Shown piece by piece: positions 40,501 through 53,395 of a DNA stretch of 64,000 nucleotides. The notes below the pieces were generated by a model. The model did not search any database. It was given only the letters and a program-made list of their open reading frames with translations, and was not told the origin of the DNA. Within the stretch, counting starts at the first letter, position 1. Every line of letters starts with the position of its first letter. The DNA comes from Atrina japonica (lineage: Eukaryota; Mollusca; Bivalvia; Pterioida; Pinnidae), in assembly GCA_030159075.1 (NCBI GenBank), contig BROG01000347.1, forward strand, positions 595,001 to 659,000, read 5' to 3'. A program made the position numbers and the translations under genes.

Positions 40501-40946
40501 GGGAACTTTCGCGTTAGCCCGGATTACCGTTATGATCCTGCATTTTTTCGCGCCTTCTCGACTTTGTTCCTCATACGTTCTTCCGGTTTTCATTTTTACC
40601 GTCTCAACGTATGTAAAGTAAATGGAAATATTTTTACTTTTTAGCGCATTAAATCTATTTTGTGTAAAGAAACCCAAGAGACTCTTAAAACATACTACAG
40701 TGGGTTATTTAGTTGAACGCCAAATTACTGAAATGTATCAGGCAGAGAAAAAATTGTGGACAGACCGGGAATCGAACCCAGGACCTTCCGAATACTTGCA
40801 GGGCCCTCTTACCGATTGTGCAATTGGGGCTATCTATATATTATCGAAACCGGAAATAACTTTGAGGAACATTTTTCTAGAATCACGCAACTGGCGATGA
40901 TAAAAGCAGGATTGTAACAGTAATCCGGGCTAACTCGAAAGTTCCC
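40501..40946. mobile_element. 446-bp TIR element (MITE-like) with TA duplication
   Basis: The terminal 40 bases on the left (starting GGGAACTTTCG) match the reverse complement of the terminal 40 bases on the right at 36 positions. A TA dinucleotide lies on both sides (40499-40500 and 40947-40948), as for Tc1/mariner-like targets. An alternative reading puts the TA inside the TIR. There is no transposase; the internal frames (minus 40495-40677 and plus 40622-40900) run over the termini or the tRNA-like segment and are not genes. Confidence 0.85.
40752..40835 (-). other. tRNA-like segment inside the TIR element
   Basis: Minus strand: GCCCCAATTGCACAATCGGT then AAGAGGG, and later AGGTCCTGGGTTCGATTCCC, GGTCTGTCC. 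The B box is good and the A box region is partial. It may be a captured or inserted tRNA-derived SINE head. A functional tRNA is unlikely because the acceptor ends do not pair well by eye. Confidence 0.6.
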
Positions 40947-41013
40947 TATTGACAGAAACGATCGTCTTGAGCATCATAACTGTGGTATTATGTTTATAAT
41001 ATTTAAACAAGGA

Positions 41014-41394
41014 CGATGAAACTTGACATAAGAAATGTTTCCGGGCTTATGTTATAAACAGATCTAGATTTCCCGGCCGTCGAACATGTACTGATACATA
41101 TTTTAGACGGTTTAATTTTGGCCATTTTAATAGTGTGCCCAAATTATCCATACTTAAACATTAGACAGTCTATCCGAATTTACGATAATGAATTGTAAAG
41201 AGGATATGATATACAACATGGATTAAAGACATTTTAAGATGAAAACGACCACCCCTCGAAAATTATAAACCTCGATATATTGCCAAATCCGTTATACAGC
41301 CAAACTTCAGGAAAACAAAGGATGGCTGTATATCGGGGGTAAACCATATATATATATATATATTGTTAATGATAACGTACTTACGTCATTTTGT
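41014..41394. other. No gene recognised
   Basis: AT-rich sequence with a short TA run at about 41345-41363. Confidence 0.4.
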
Positions 41395-42046
41395 GATATT
41401 ACATATATTACATATAACAATAATAATAACTATCGTCATCCGCATCACGTGTCATTATGGTAATGATAAAAATAAGAGTAACTACACAATACCAAAATAC
41501 AAATCACGTGTGATGATAGTGACATCATAATAATAACAGTAGCTACACAATACCACCATGCAAATCACGTGTGATGATAGTGACAACATAACATACAAAT
41601 CACGTGTGATGATAGTGACAACATAACAGTAACCGTAACTACACAATACCAACATACAAATCACGTGTGATGATAGTGACAACATAACAGTAACAGTAAC
41701 TACACAATACCAACATACAAATCACGTGTGATGATAGTGACGACATAATAAACACATTAGCTACACAATCCCACCATAGAAATCACGTGTGATGATAGTG
41801 ACAACATAACAATCACAGTAGGTACATAATATTAACATACAAATCACGTGTGATGATAGTGACAACATAATAATCACATTAGCTACACAATACCATCATA
41901 CAAACACGTGTGATGATAGTGACAACATAATAATAACAGTAGCTACACAATACCAACATACATATCACATGTGATGTGATGGAGATGATACTCATAACAA
42001 TAATAATAACGATACCACCATATATATATATACACGTGTCATGATA

Positions 42047-42078
<32 letters not shown>

Positions 42079-42162
42079 AATAATAACAGTAGCTACACAA
42101 TACCACCATATATATCACGTGTTATGGTGATGATGATGATTACAGCGACAGTAGCTGGACAA

Positions 42163-42206
<44 letters not shown>

Positions 42207-42284
42207 AATAACAGTAGCTACATAATACCACAATATATATCACGTGTTATGATGATGATGATTACAGCGACAGTAGATGGACAA

Positions 42285-42319
<35 letters not shown>

Positions 42320-42380
42320 AATAATGATGATCATGATGATCATGATGATGATGATAACAACAACAGCAGCTACACAATAA
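41395..42380. repeat. About 61-bp minisatellite carrying CACGTG, with GAT microsatellites
   Basis: About fourteen units of AATCACGTGTGATGATAGTG, ACAACATAA, a variable AACAGTAACAGTAAC part and TACACAATACCAACATACA. The ATCACGTGTGATGAT part is conserved in the left units and one unit is shortened to about 35 bp. From about 42030 onward (GAT)n tracts expand inside the units (42045-42075, 42170-42205, 42290-42360). The minus frames here are translations of the array. Confidence 0.93.
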
Positions 42381-43104
42381 CACCATGCTCATCAAAAGTC
42401 ATGGTGATATATAAAATGTATTACAGTAAGACACTTTAAAATTACTGTTGTTCTCACAATAAAAGTTCAATATCTTGTCTATTTTATTTATTGTTATACG
42501 TCACTTTTAATAGCTGTCCTTTTACATTACACTGGTATCATAATGTTGGCGAGTTTGTACTTCTATTTCACGTTCAATACAAGAATGATGAATCAATCCA
42601 TGAATCAGAACGCGTTTTGCCCCAGGAAACAATGAAATATCATTTGAGTACGATAGATTATAAACCATCCTGTGTTATCCTTTCTAATAGCCGGGGAATA
42701 CATACAACACATATTTAATAACCATTTGAATATGTTACCTTAACACGTAAAAGCGCCCCATAAACTAACGTACAAAGTCCTGGATGACAAATCTCTTGCG
42801 GCTGGTCATTTTGTATAATTATCACGTTATAATTCGGTGTCATTAGCTGAGCCATACAACATTACTTCCCTTGGGTAACGTTTAAAAAGTATTACATGTA
42901 GCCCAAAATAACATTAATGCACGTGTATGCATGTCGTTGACCAGAAACAATGTTAAATGGCGTACATTTATGTCAAAATAAAGTTTTTGTGTCACTCAAT
43001 AATCCGATATATGTTAGATATTTGGCACGCCAGAATTGCCATACTTCATGTGAATAATTAAGGATTGTTTTTCAATGTTTTGAAATAGCATTGAAAATAT
43101 ATGC
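42381..43104. other. No gene recognised
   Basis: AT-rich sequence; a 75-codon frame at 42491-42718 has no recognisable features. Confidence 0.4.
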
Positions 43105-43215
43105 AATGGATCATGGAAAATATTCTGTGCAGCACCAAGTGCTGTGCATTGATTTTTTTCCCATGATCCATTTCCATATCCATTTCCATGATCCATTTCA
43201 ATGATCCATTTACTT
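43105..43215. repeat. Hairpin with iterated CCATGATCCATT words
   Basis: AATGGATCATGG...GTGCAGCAC (43105-43135) faces GTGCTGTGC...CCATGATCCATT (43139-43172) across a 3-base loop, with internal mismatches. The right arm is followed by CCATATCCATTTCCATGATC and CATTTCAATGATCCATTT, which repeat the end of the arm. Confidence 0.82.
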
Positions 43216-45824
<2,609 letters not shown>

Positions 45825-45980
45825 TACGTATGTATGTATGGATGGATGGATGGATGGATGGACGGATGGATGGATGGACGGATTGATGGGTGGACGGACG
45901 GAACGACATATGTATGGTTGTATGCATGAATATAGTCAGACAGACAGATATGTAGGCAGGCAGGTAGGTAGGTATGTAGC
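45825..45980. repeat. Compound tetranucleotide repeat (ATGG/ACGG, CAGA, GGCA/GGTA)
   Basis: GTATGTATG leads into GGAT and GGAC tetranucleotides, then CAGACAGACAGA and GGCAGGCAGGTAGGTAGGTA. The 85-codon frame across it (Trp-Met-Asp-Gly runs) is a repeat product. Confidence 0.93.
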
Positions 45981-48207
45981 TATATGTGAGTTCATTTTGT
46001 ACTTTTTAAAATAATGTCCAAATGGTTTTTACACAGAAGTACAAAAATTCAATTTCGATCATGAATTTATCAAACAACCTTTCAATACTCAACTAAAGCT
46101 GCTCGAACAATTATTTTAAATCTTATTGTATTCAGTCACCAAAAACGAAACTTCAATAGCATTTTTACTTTTTTCTACGCGCTTCCAAAAGGTTCCCTTG
46201 CAAATATAAAGTAAAAAATATGTCGTATCACTATATTAAAATCAATAAGAATGAGAAAATTACATATTTCAAGTATTGTTATTAGTTATGAAATTGATAG
46301 TAATGGCAGTAGTATCCTCGTGTTTACAGCTATTTATAATATACAGAAATATATTTGAAATCAGATTTAATTCAACGATACCAAATATATAGATAATGCG
46401 TTTGAGTATATTTTAAACCATTGGTACTGTTTCATATTTTGATATTTTGGAAATTATTCTGGTAGGTAAAGAAGATAATAATTGATATGAATATTCTAAC
46501 TGTAACATAGGTAATAACGGTTCATAAAATATAAGTGCTATAAAATCAAAACCGTGTCCATATCCCTGACAATGACCCCATGAAAATGACCTTATGAAAT
46601 GTGATTAATGCTGCATTTTGTTCGTTTGGATTTTAAAGAAATATTCATTGTTTGGTTTAATATCTCTTTTATTAATTAGCTTATGACCTCATAAGGGATA
46701 ATGTGTAACATACGCTCAGTAATTAACGTAAGTTGAAATGAAATTACCATTACACGACGACAATGTTAAAATGTAAGGAGTGCAAAACATATCTCCTAGT
46801 CTCTGTTATTTGTCTATGATAATTATCAATTCATATCTTTACAAATGGGAAAACAAATGGTGTCATTTTGTATTAAAAAGTCAATTTTGTGAGAATACAG
46901 TATATTGATGTCATGCCACTTAATTTTAAACCGTTGAATCGCGTGCGTAGGATTATCATATGGATTGAAGCGAAAATCAGATATAAAAATGCTGCATCAA
47001 ATATTTATAACGCAAAGATGCATTTATCTAAAACCAGCAATTTTTCAGATTACAAAACCTCCCTTTTCTGTTTTGTGGAACATTTGATCATTCGATGTTT
47101 TCTATCTCAGATCAATCAACGCAATCCCCGTACGTCCTGTAATTATAATTCTCGTTTTATCGTATTTGAACATTTTCATAATTTTCAGTTTAAGCTGTTA
47201 TTTTGACATTTATTAAGTTAACATTTTGACCGATCGATTAACAGTTATAGCAATATTGCTCACAAAACAAATTCAGTTTAACATCAAATTTGGCCAAAAG
47301 TGTTAAAACACTGAAAATATATTACGTGTTATTGTATAGGTTTTTAAGACTCGTTACATTAACGCAGTAACAAATTAGTCAATATTCAAATTAGTATTAA
47401 TTATTTTTTAAATACTGATAGAAGTTTAATAATCTTTTAAATCTAATTGTAAGTACTTATGTGAATCCGTTTATTATAGACGAGAGATGTTTTAGGTAAT
47501 TTGTCGTAAAACTGAGTTCTGCTACAAATCATCAAATGTATTTCGCTGGATTTAACTGTAATGGAAATATTTATACACAAGGGATTTCGTCACGTTTTGA
47601 AGTGCTGCAGATGTGTGAGGATGTTTTCCCCAAAAGCTTTTATAGATCAATAATCTTAGCAATATAAATAGACCGTCAAGTATCATCAATACATTACCTC
47701 CATTAGCTCTTCTTATTTAATCCTCTTTTTTTGCTTGTTCCATATTAAAAGCGTTCTCTTATGATATGTAGCACTGCTGCAAATATTCATTGTAATACAT
47801 ATACTTTGAATTGTGGAAATATTTTGTAATAAAACGCCAATTGTATGAGATAAATGTGAAAATATATACTAAATATTTACTATCGATATATCCACTTATT
47901 GTTTCAATTTGTATCATGCCTGTACTATTTCATTACGATGTAACTTTCAGCACAAGCGTTTGAACGTTCACCGATTTTGATATATTTTTCAAAGAGACAA
48001 AATAAATACGTGATTCAGCTTGTGTAAATCATATAAAAGTAATGATCACTTTGCCGACTAGATTCTACTAAAGCATACTATAAGAATACTGATATACGCA
48101 TTGTTATCAAAGCCTGATCGGATACTTATATTTGAAACCATAAATATTATATCCTGCGCGTCCGAAATCTTTATCAATCTCTACATCTATAGATAATTTA
48201 TTATAGC
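45981..48207. other. AT-rich stretch, no gene recognised
   Basis: A 105-codon frame at 46889-47206 (RIQYIDVMPLNFKPLN near its start) has no domain that I recognise. No repeat was recognised. Confidence 0.4.
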
Positions 48208-48274
48208 AAAATTTGAAGCCATTCACAGGCATTTGGTGACGTCTCCATATGAGTGAAAGATGCTTGAGTGAGGC

Positions 48275-48305
<31 letters not shown>
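48208..48305 (+). mobile_element. SINE family B, 3' fragment with (CAA)n tail
   Basis: AAAATTTGAAGCCATTCACA, GGCATTTGGTGACGTCTCCA and TATGAGTGAAAGATGCTTGA are followed by a pure ACA trinucleotide tail at about 48271-48303. It has only the 3' end and lies about 50 bp upstream of a full SINE-B copy in the same orientation. Confidence 0.9.
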
Positions 48306-48351
48306 TCATCACCAAACGTATTGTGGACAAATGAGCTTTTCAAATACATGA

Positions 48352-48643
48352 GAGCCGGCCTGACTCAGTCGGTAACGCGTTCGACTCTTGATCGCGAGGT
48401 CGTGAGTTCCAGTTCAGCCGGCGGCAGGTTGGTTTCCTGTCCTTCGGATGGGACAGTAAAAATCGAGGTCCCCTGTCGCAGTAGGTGTCGGCACGTAAAA
48501 GAACCCTCACTGCTCAATGGCCGTAAGTGCCGAGCATAGGCCAAAATTTGAAGCCCTTCACCGGCATTTGGTGACGTCTCCATATGAGTGAAAGATTCTT
48601 GAGTGGGACGTTAAACAACAATAAACAAACAAACAAACAATCC
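48352..48643 (+). mobile_element. SINE family B, full length, reference copy
   Basis: A GCCGGCCTGACTCAGTCGGT head (A box) and a GTGAGTTCCAGTTCAGCCGG region (B box altered), TTGGTTTCCTGTCCTTCGGA, GGTGTCGGCACGTAAAAGAA, CACTGCTCAATGGCCGTAAG, GCCGAGCATAGGCCAAAATT, CACCGGCATTTGGTGACGTC and a GGGACGTTAAACAACAATAA end with AAAC repeats. AATACATGA at 48343-48351 and 48644-48652 is the likely target-site duplication. Confidence 0.93.
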
Positions 48644-48652
48644 AATACATGA

Positions 48653-49679
48653 AAATAATGTTAATCGGATTTCATTACAACATGTTTGTTAGAAATGAAT
48701 TCTAGTTCAACTGTAAAGAAATGGAGCTGGATATTAGGGTAAAGCAAAATGCTGATTTTTTCACTTTAATAAAAATGATCAAAAACATTTTTGTAAAATT
48801 GACATGAAGCATATTGATAACTAATGTAATTGGTCTGAAGTACGATATGCAGATATGCGCAATGTACACCATTCAATTCATTTAAAATATATTCTGTTTC
48901 ACTTTACGTATTTCCAGATACATCATATCGATGGAAACACTACGATTACAAGATAAACGTTGGAATGTGAAGTCAAAATTATATTTTAATTTCCAGTATA
49001 GTGATATCATTTAAAGTCATTCCGCTCTTTTGTAATCCATGTTCATAGCTTTAAAGCGCCGAAATTTCTTGTGGAAAGGTTTCGGTAAAATTAATTTTGA
49101 CATTCCTTTAAATATTGTGATTCAACAAGCTTTAATTATCATCATCTGTTGTATGGAACACCGATGTTCTAATATGACTGCGATCGTGTTCGAAAACAAT
49201 CAAATTATTTTCTCATAAAAGTGTTATGGTCTTATGAATGTCGTTTGATTCTTTTATATTTCATGACGTGAATCATAAACAGAGTTAGAAAGAAATAATT
49301 CCTCTGTAGTTATATTTCTTTTCACCCTATCAAAGATTTGACACTGGTGCTATCCATTTGTATATGTCATGACTCGGGTTTCATACACTGGAGAGAAAAC
49401 AGATACGATAATGTAGAATTAATTTTGTAACGTTTAATCTTTTTGTATGATTTACGATTATTAATTGATATCAAACAGACCTAATTATATCTTAATGATA
49501 TACTGTAATGATTTTACAAAACTAACCTGATTACAAGATAATATATATCGCTGTGCTTTTGGAATGGGTCATATTACAAATAAAAATATGTAAAAATAAT
49601 TAATATTAATCAGTTGCACATTGTCAGTTATCAGTTTTCCGGGAAACTACACAAACATATATAGTAGATTTTACGAAGC
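48653..49679. other. No gene recognised
   Basis: AT-rich sequence; nothing recognised. Confidence 0.4.
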
Positions 49680-49855
49680 CAGTATGGTTTTTCCTGTCCT
49701 TCGGATGAGACAGTAAAAACCGAGGTATCATGTCACAGTAGGTGTCGGCACGTAGAACCAACACTGCTCAATGCCAAAATGTGAAGCCCTTCACCGAGAG
49801 TGTCTGACGTCTCCATATAAATGAAAGATTCTTGAGTGGGACGTTAAACAAAATA

Positions 49856-49891
<36 letters not shown>

Positions 49892-49893
49892 AA
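49680..49893 (+). mobile_element. SINE family B, 5'-truncated, (CAA)n tail
   Basis: Starts inside the body at TTTTTCCTGTCCTTCGGATG, continues with GGTGTCGGCACGTAGAACCA, AAATGTGAAGCCCTTCACCG and GACGTCTCCATATAAATGAA, and ends in CAA repeats. The tRNA-like head is missing. Confidence 0.9.
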
Positions 49894-49984
49894 ACGAAGC
49901 CATTGCCCACAATATGATCGAATTATTTTTTACGCGTATTCGTATTTATGATGTTAATATATAAACGTCACTGATGCCAACATA

Positions 49985-50385
49985 ATAAACCGTCAGAAGG
50001 TTCAGGAGACAATACTTATATCCGGTGAATATCGGATGAACACGAACCTCTGAAAATCGAGGGGTGGAATCAGGTGTCATTGAGGAGTAAGTATTCCCTG
50101 TTTATTGGCCGTTCATACCCAACGGAAGTCAGCAGTTAAATTCAAATCTAAGTGAAGAATTAATCCCTATCATAAACGGAACAGACGATTCAACAACTGT
50201 TGTTGAACAAGTAACAAGTGAAACATTGTAACTGAAAACAAGATCATTATACCGACCGTAAAATTTGCAAAATGTTGTCATTAAAAGCGATTTCTTAAAT
50301 ACCTATGACAAATTATCATTAATAACACTGTCTCCGTAAATGAAATGCTCATTTGATGAACAGTTCAGGCATCTTGAATCACCTG
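49985..50385 (-). pseudogene. PLE 3' remnant
   Basis: On the plus strand, GGGGTGGAATCAGGTGTCAT, GAGGAGTAAGTATTCCCTGT, GACGATTCAACAACTGTTGT, ATTATACCGACCGTAAAATT and AATGAAATGCTCATTTGATG are the reverse complement of the PLE C-terminal and tail region at 23620-23990. Frames are destroyed. The copy ends at the (TA)n tract. Confidence 0.8.

Positions 50386-50387
<2 letters not shown>

Positions 50388-50477
<90 letters not shown>
50388..50477. repeat. (TA)n microsatellite
   Basis: About 90 bp of uninterrupted TA. Confidence 0.98.
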
Positions 50478-50480
<3 letters not shown>

Positions 50481-51034
50481 ATGTAAGCAAAAAGGGATTT
50501 TACTACGTAATTATGATTAGTTGACGAGAAAAAAACCGACATCACGTTAGTCGTAAATGCGTACAAAAGGCACTACAGTAGTTTCTTTATTGTTTCGTAT
50601 GCCTTAGGTCGATCAATCACACAACATGGTTCATCACAATTCATTTACTGGCTACACTGTAAATTCACTAAGTAGTCACTTTTGCTGCGATGCTGTATGT
50701 ACCTGCATTGGCATGTATCATTGATTAAGAATTAAACTGTCGTCTGAATAAATCTTTTATGAAGTTCAAAAGTCTCAGAGAGAATAAAGTATTTACATAT
50801 GTACGAGTAAAAGACAGTTCCTTTTTGTCATGGAAATTTCCCGACCACTTTAATTGTTCTTCAGAATAAACTTCACAAATCAAATAGATATGTATTATCT
50901 TATTAAACTTTAGATTAGAAGTTTTGCTCATTCAATATTTTTCGGTGTTTACCTCAACGTTAGCTAACGTTATCTCGTTATGATTTCTTGATTTTTTTAA
51001 AAAACTTTGAATAGTGTTTTACAACACAATCATT
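50478..51034. other. No gene recognised
   Basis: AT-rich sequence; a 68-codon minus frame at 50725-50931 has no recognisable features. Confidence 0.4.
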
Positions 51035-51250
51035 AATTCTTAGTTATATAGTGGCGGACAGTTTTTATTGATGGAGGAGAGAACCCGGTTACAATGTACT
51101 CAGGAAGAGACCACCGGCCTTCTGTAAGTAATCTGGCAAGCTTTCGCATAAAAGTCAACTTAGGTACTAGCGGGGATCGAACCTGCGTCGACCATAAGTG
51201 CAATACTTTATGAATCAAAGCGCGTTTCGCTAACCACTCGCTACGGACCC
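51035..51250 (-). mobile_element. SINE family A
   Basis: Minus strand: GGGGGTCCGTAGCGAGTGGT head with A box, GGTTCGATCCCCGCTAGTAC as a good B box, GAAAGCTTGCCAGATTACTT, AGAAGGCCGGTGGTCTCTTC, GTACATTGTAACCGGGTTCT, CTCCTCCATCAATAAAAACT and GTCCGCCACTATATAACTAA. Nearly full length. Confidence 0.9.
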
Positions 51251-51777
51251 CCTCATCCGGTCACTCGTAAGAGTTGGAGTAATTGTCGACTTCTTACTAC
51301 ATTTAGGAGATATTTAATCTTCATAAGCAGTAATATTCGCTTTTGCTTTTTCGAAAAGTTTACCTTATCCCATTGCTTTTTAATGTAACAAACAAGCATT
51401 GATATAGGAAATCATATCGTTAGTTCAGAAAATGGCATAATATAAAAATAAGATGAATGTAACAATAGTATATGACAATTGACATATTTAACCAAAAGTA
51501 AAGAACAAGACGTTCCATTCACTTACATTTAGTGATGACAGACCCCATGTAATTCTAGACAAAACTATGTTTTAGTTGTTGCATCATATATTTTGAGCTA
51601 GAATTCTCGTAATGTAACTGTATCTTGTTAAATTAAAACTTAAAAGTATTGCCTTGATACACTTACTACAATCATGAACTTTCATTACTGCCATATATTT
51701 AGGAAATCTTGGGGTCCACGGACTAGAAGTTAGAGCATAGCGGTTCAAACAACGATACATATCACCTCCACTATTTT
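51251..51777. other. No gene recognised
   Basis: AT-rich sequence; nothing recognised. Confidence 0.4.
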
Positions 51778-51985
51778 CCAGTTATATGGTGGCGGCCAGT
51801 TTTATTGGTGGAGGAGAGAACCCGGTTACAATATACCCGGGAAGAGACCACTGGCCTTCCGCAAGTACACCGGCAAACTTCCTTACAAAAATCAATTTAG
51901 GTTCCAGAGGTGTTCATTCCTGCGCTGACCAGATGTAAGATACTTATGGTCTAAAGCGCGGTTCGACTTCCGCTGGAATCTAAGC
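51778..51985 (-). mobile_element. SINE family A
   Basis: Plus strand TATATGGTGGCGGCCAGTTT, GGTGGAGGAGAGAACCCGGT, ATACCCGGGAAGAGACCACT and GGCCTTCCGCAAGTACACCG are the reverse of the SINE-A body. The head is degraded (AAAGCGCGGTTCGACTTCCG on the plus strand). Confidence 0.87.
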
Positions 51986-51993
51986 TTATCTTG

Positions 51994-52115
51994 TGAGAAA
52001 GTTTGCCAGTGGTGGTCTCTTCTCTGTAATAAAGTATACGGGATCATTAAAAACGGACCGCCGCCATTTGAGTGAATTTTATAGAGCGACGTGAAACACC
52101 ATACAAACAAAAACA
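51994..52115 (+). mobile_element. SINE family A fragment, opposite orientation
   Basis: GAAAGTTTGCCAGTGGTGGT, CTCTTCTCTGTAATAAAGTA, AAAACGGACCGCCGCCATTT and an ACAAACAAAAACAAAACC tail. It lies head to head with the minus copy just upstream, with only a few bases between. Confidence 0.75.
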
Positions 52116-52731
52116 AAACCAAACTTAAATTGGGAAATGCGGATTCTGAATTAATAAAGGAATATGTATTATTTAGCAATTTGCTTACAAAACAATTTAA
52201 ACATCTAAAAAGCCATTGGAAAATAAAAAATAAAAACTAGGTTTCATATGGAAGTATATAATTATTTGTCATTTTGAGGAAAGACAGTTTGCCATAAATT
52301 GCTATAATTACAAATTACTGGTTTTATTTACCTCGATATCTGTCCTAAGACTGAACCATCATCTCCAATACACATTTGACATAAATAACAAAACAACAAT
52401 TAAATGTCGAATGGAGAATGTGTGGCATGAAGTTCTATAACGGTATTGATTTAGAACCCAGGCAGACGGACATTTCAAATTTCAAAGAATGCTAGATATC
52501 TGATGAAGTTTGGAATAATAAACTGTACGCAAACAGATATGACCGTATTAAATTTCATTAATACTATTCCTCTGATGTACATAAAATGAGCAAATAAAAC
52601 ATAGTTCTATAAATGCAGTAATTAAGGTGCCAAAATACACAAACTCAGGGTATTAAGTTCGGATTCCATTTGACATTAAAGCGACAGAAAGTAAATAAAT
52701 ATCAATTATACCATGCTAGAATTTATGTGCG

Positions 52732-52734
<3 letters not shown>
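52116..52734. other. No gene recognised
   Basis: AT-rich sequence; nothing recognised. Confidence 0.4.

Positions 52735-52791
<57 letters not shown>
52735..52791. repeat. (GA)n microsatellite
   Basis: About 56 bp of GA. Confidence 0.97.
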
Positions 52792-52793
<2 letters not shown>

Positions 52794-52965
52794 AATATGT
52801 GTTTAAAAAGGCAAATCAATGTATGACCAACAAGAGTTGTCAGAAGACAACAAAGCTCGCCCAAATAGGTGTAAATTTTCAAAATATATATTTTACCCAC
52901 AACTTTCAGGTTTTAAAGTCAAGGGACTGGTAAAAATTTGATTCCATAGCTGAGGTTAAAAATTT

Positions 52966-53395
52966 TGAAAAGTAGCTCAAGATCAAGTCTATTAGGTCAA
53001 AGGTCAATGTACCAAATGAAGGCTCTGGTCATAAGACATATATTTGAAATATAAAAGCCCTATCCCTCATAGTTTGAAAGAAAGTCAAGGTACCAAATGG
53101 AAGCTCTGGTCATGAGAAATCTATATGCAAAATATCAAAGCCCTATCGCCATGGTTTAAAAGCTATAGCCAAGGTAAAAGTTCTTGAAAAGGAGGTCAAA
53201 GTCCAAAATCAAGGTTGCTAGGTCAAAATTCAGGTACCAAATGAAAACTATCGTCATAACAAATCTATGTGAAATATCAGAGCCCCTGCGGTTAAAAAGT
53301 AATAGGCCAAGTTTTGTCTACGGACGCCAACGACGACGACGCCGAGGGTATGTCATTAGCTCTCAGACTTTCGTCCCGACGAGCTAAAATCCGAT
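52966..53395 (+). mobile_element. Repeat-bearing element with GGTACCAAATG units and GC-rich end
   Basis: The block GTACCAAATGGAAGCTCTGG then TCAT(A/G)A(G/C)AAAT recurs at about 53009, 53089 and 53235, with intervening AGGTCAAAGGTCAA words. It ends in CTACGGACGCCAACGACGAC, CGAGGGTATGTCATTAGCTC and CCCGACGAGCTAAAAT. AGCTC and GAGCT near the end can pair as a hairpin just before CTAA, which could suit a Helitron-type 3' end, but the 5' end and target context are unresolved. Confidence 0.6.

Larger units (their letters stand above)
40262..41013 (+). mobile_element. Retrozyme unit disrupted by a TIR element
   Basis: Left part (40262-40498) has the family blocks GGTACTAAAGTAATATTTGG, ACAGCACCATT, AGTGGTTACTCTTAGACGGA, ATTTGGCCTTGTCTGATACC and ACTTTCTCTTTAGAAA, then the 5' half of the hammerhead (GCTCAA, GTGATGA, AGTCTAA). 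The right part (40949-41013) resumes with TTGACAGAAACGATCGTCTTGAGC and then GTGGTATTATGTTTATAATA. The break falls in the stem II loop. The C-to-G change in the first core block suggests the ribozyme was already mutated, or mutated later. Confidence 0.85.

Noticed and set aside
41395..42380. CRISPR-like regular array
   Set aside because: Units are contiguous tandem repeats without unique spacers, in a eukaryotic context.
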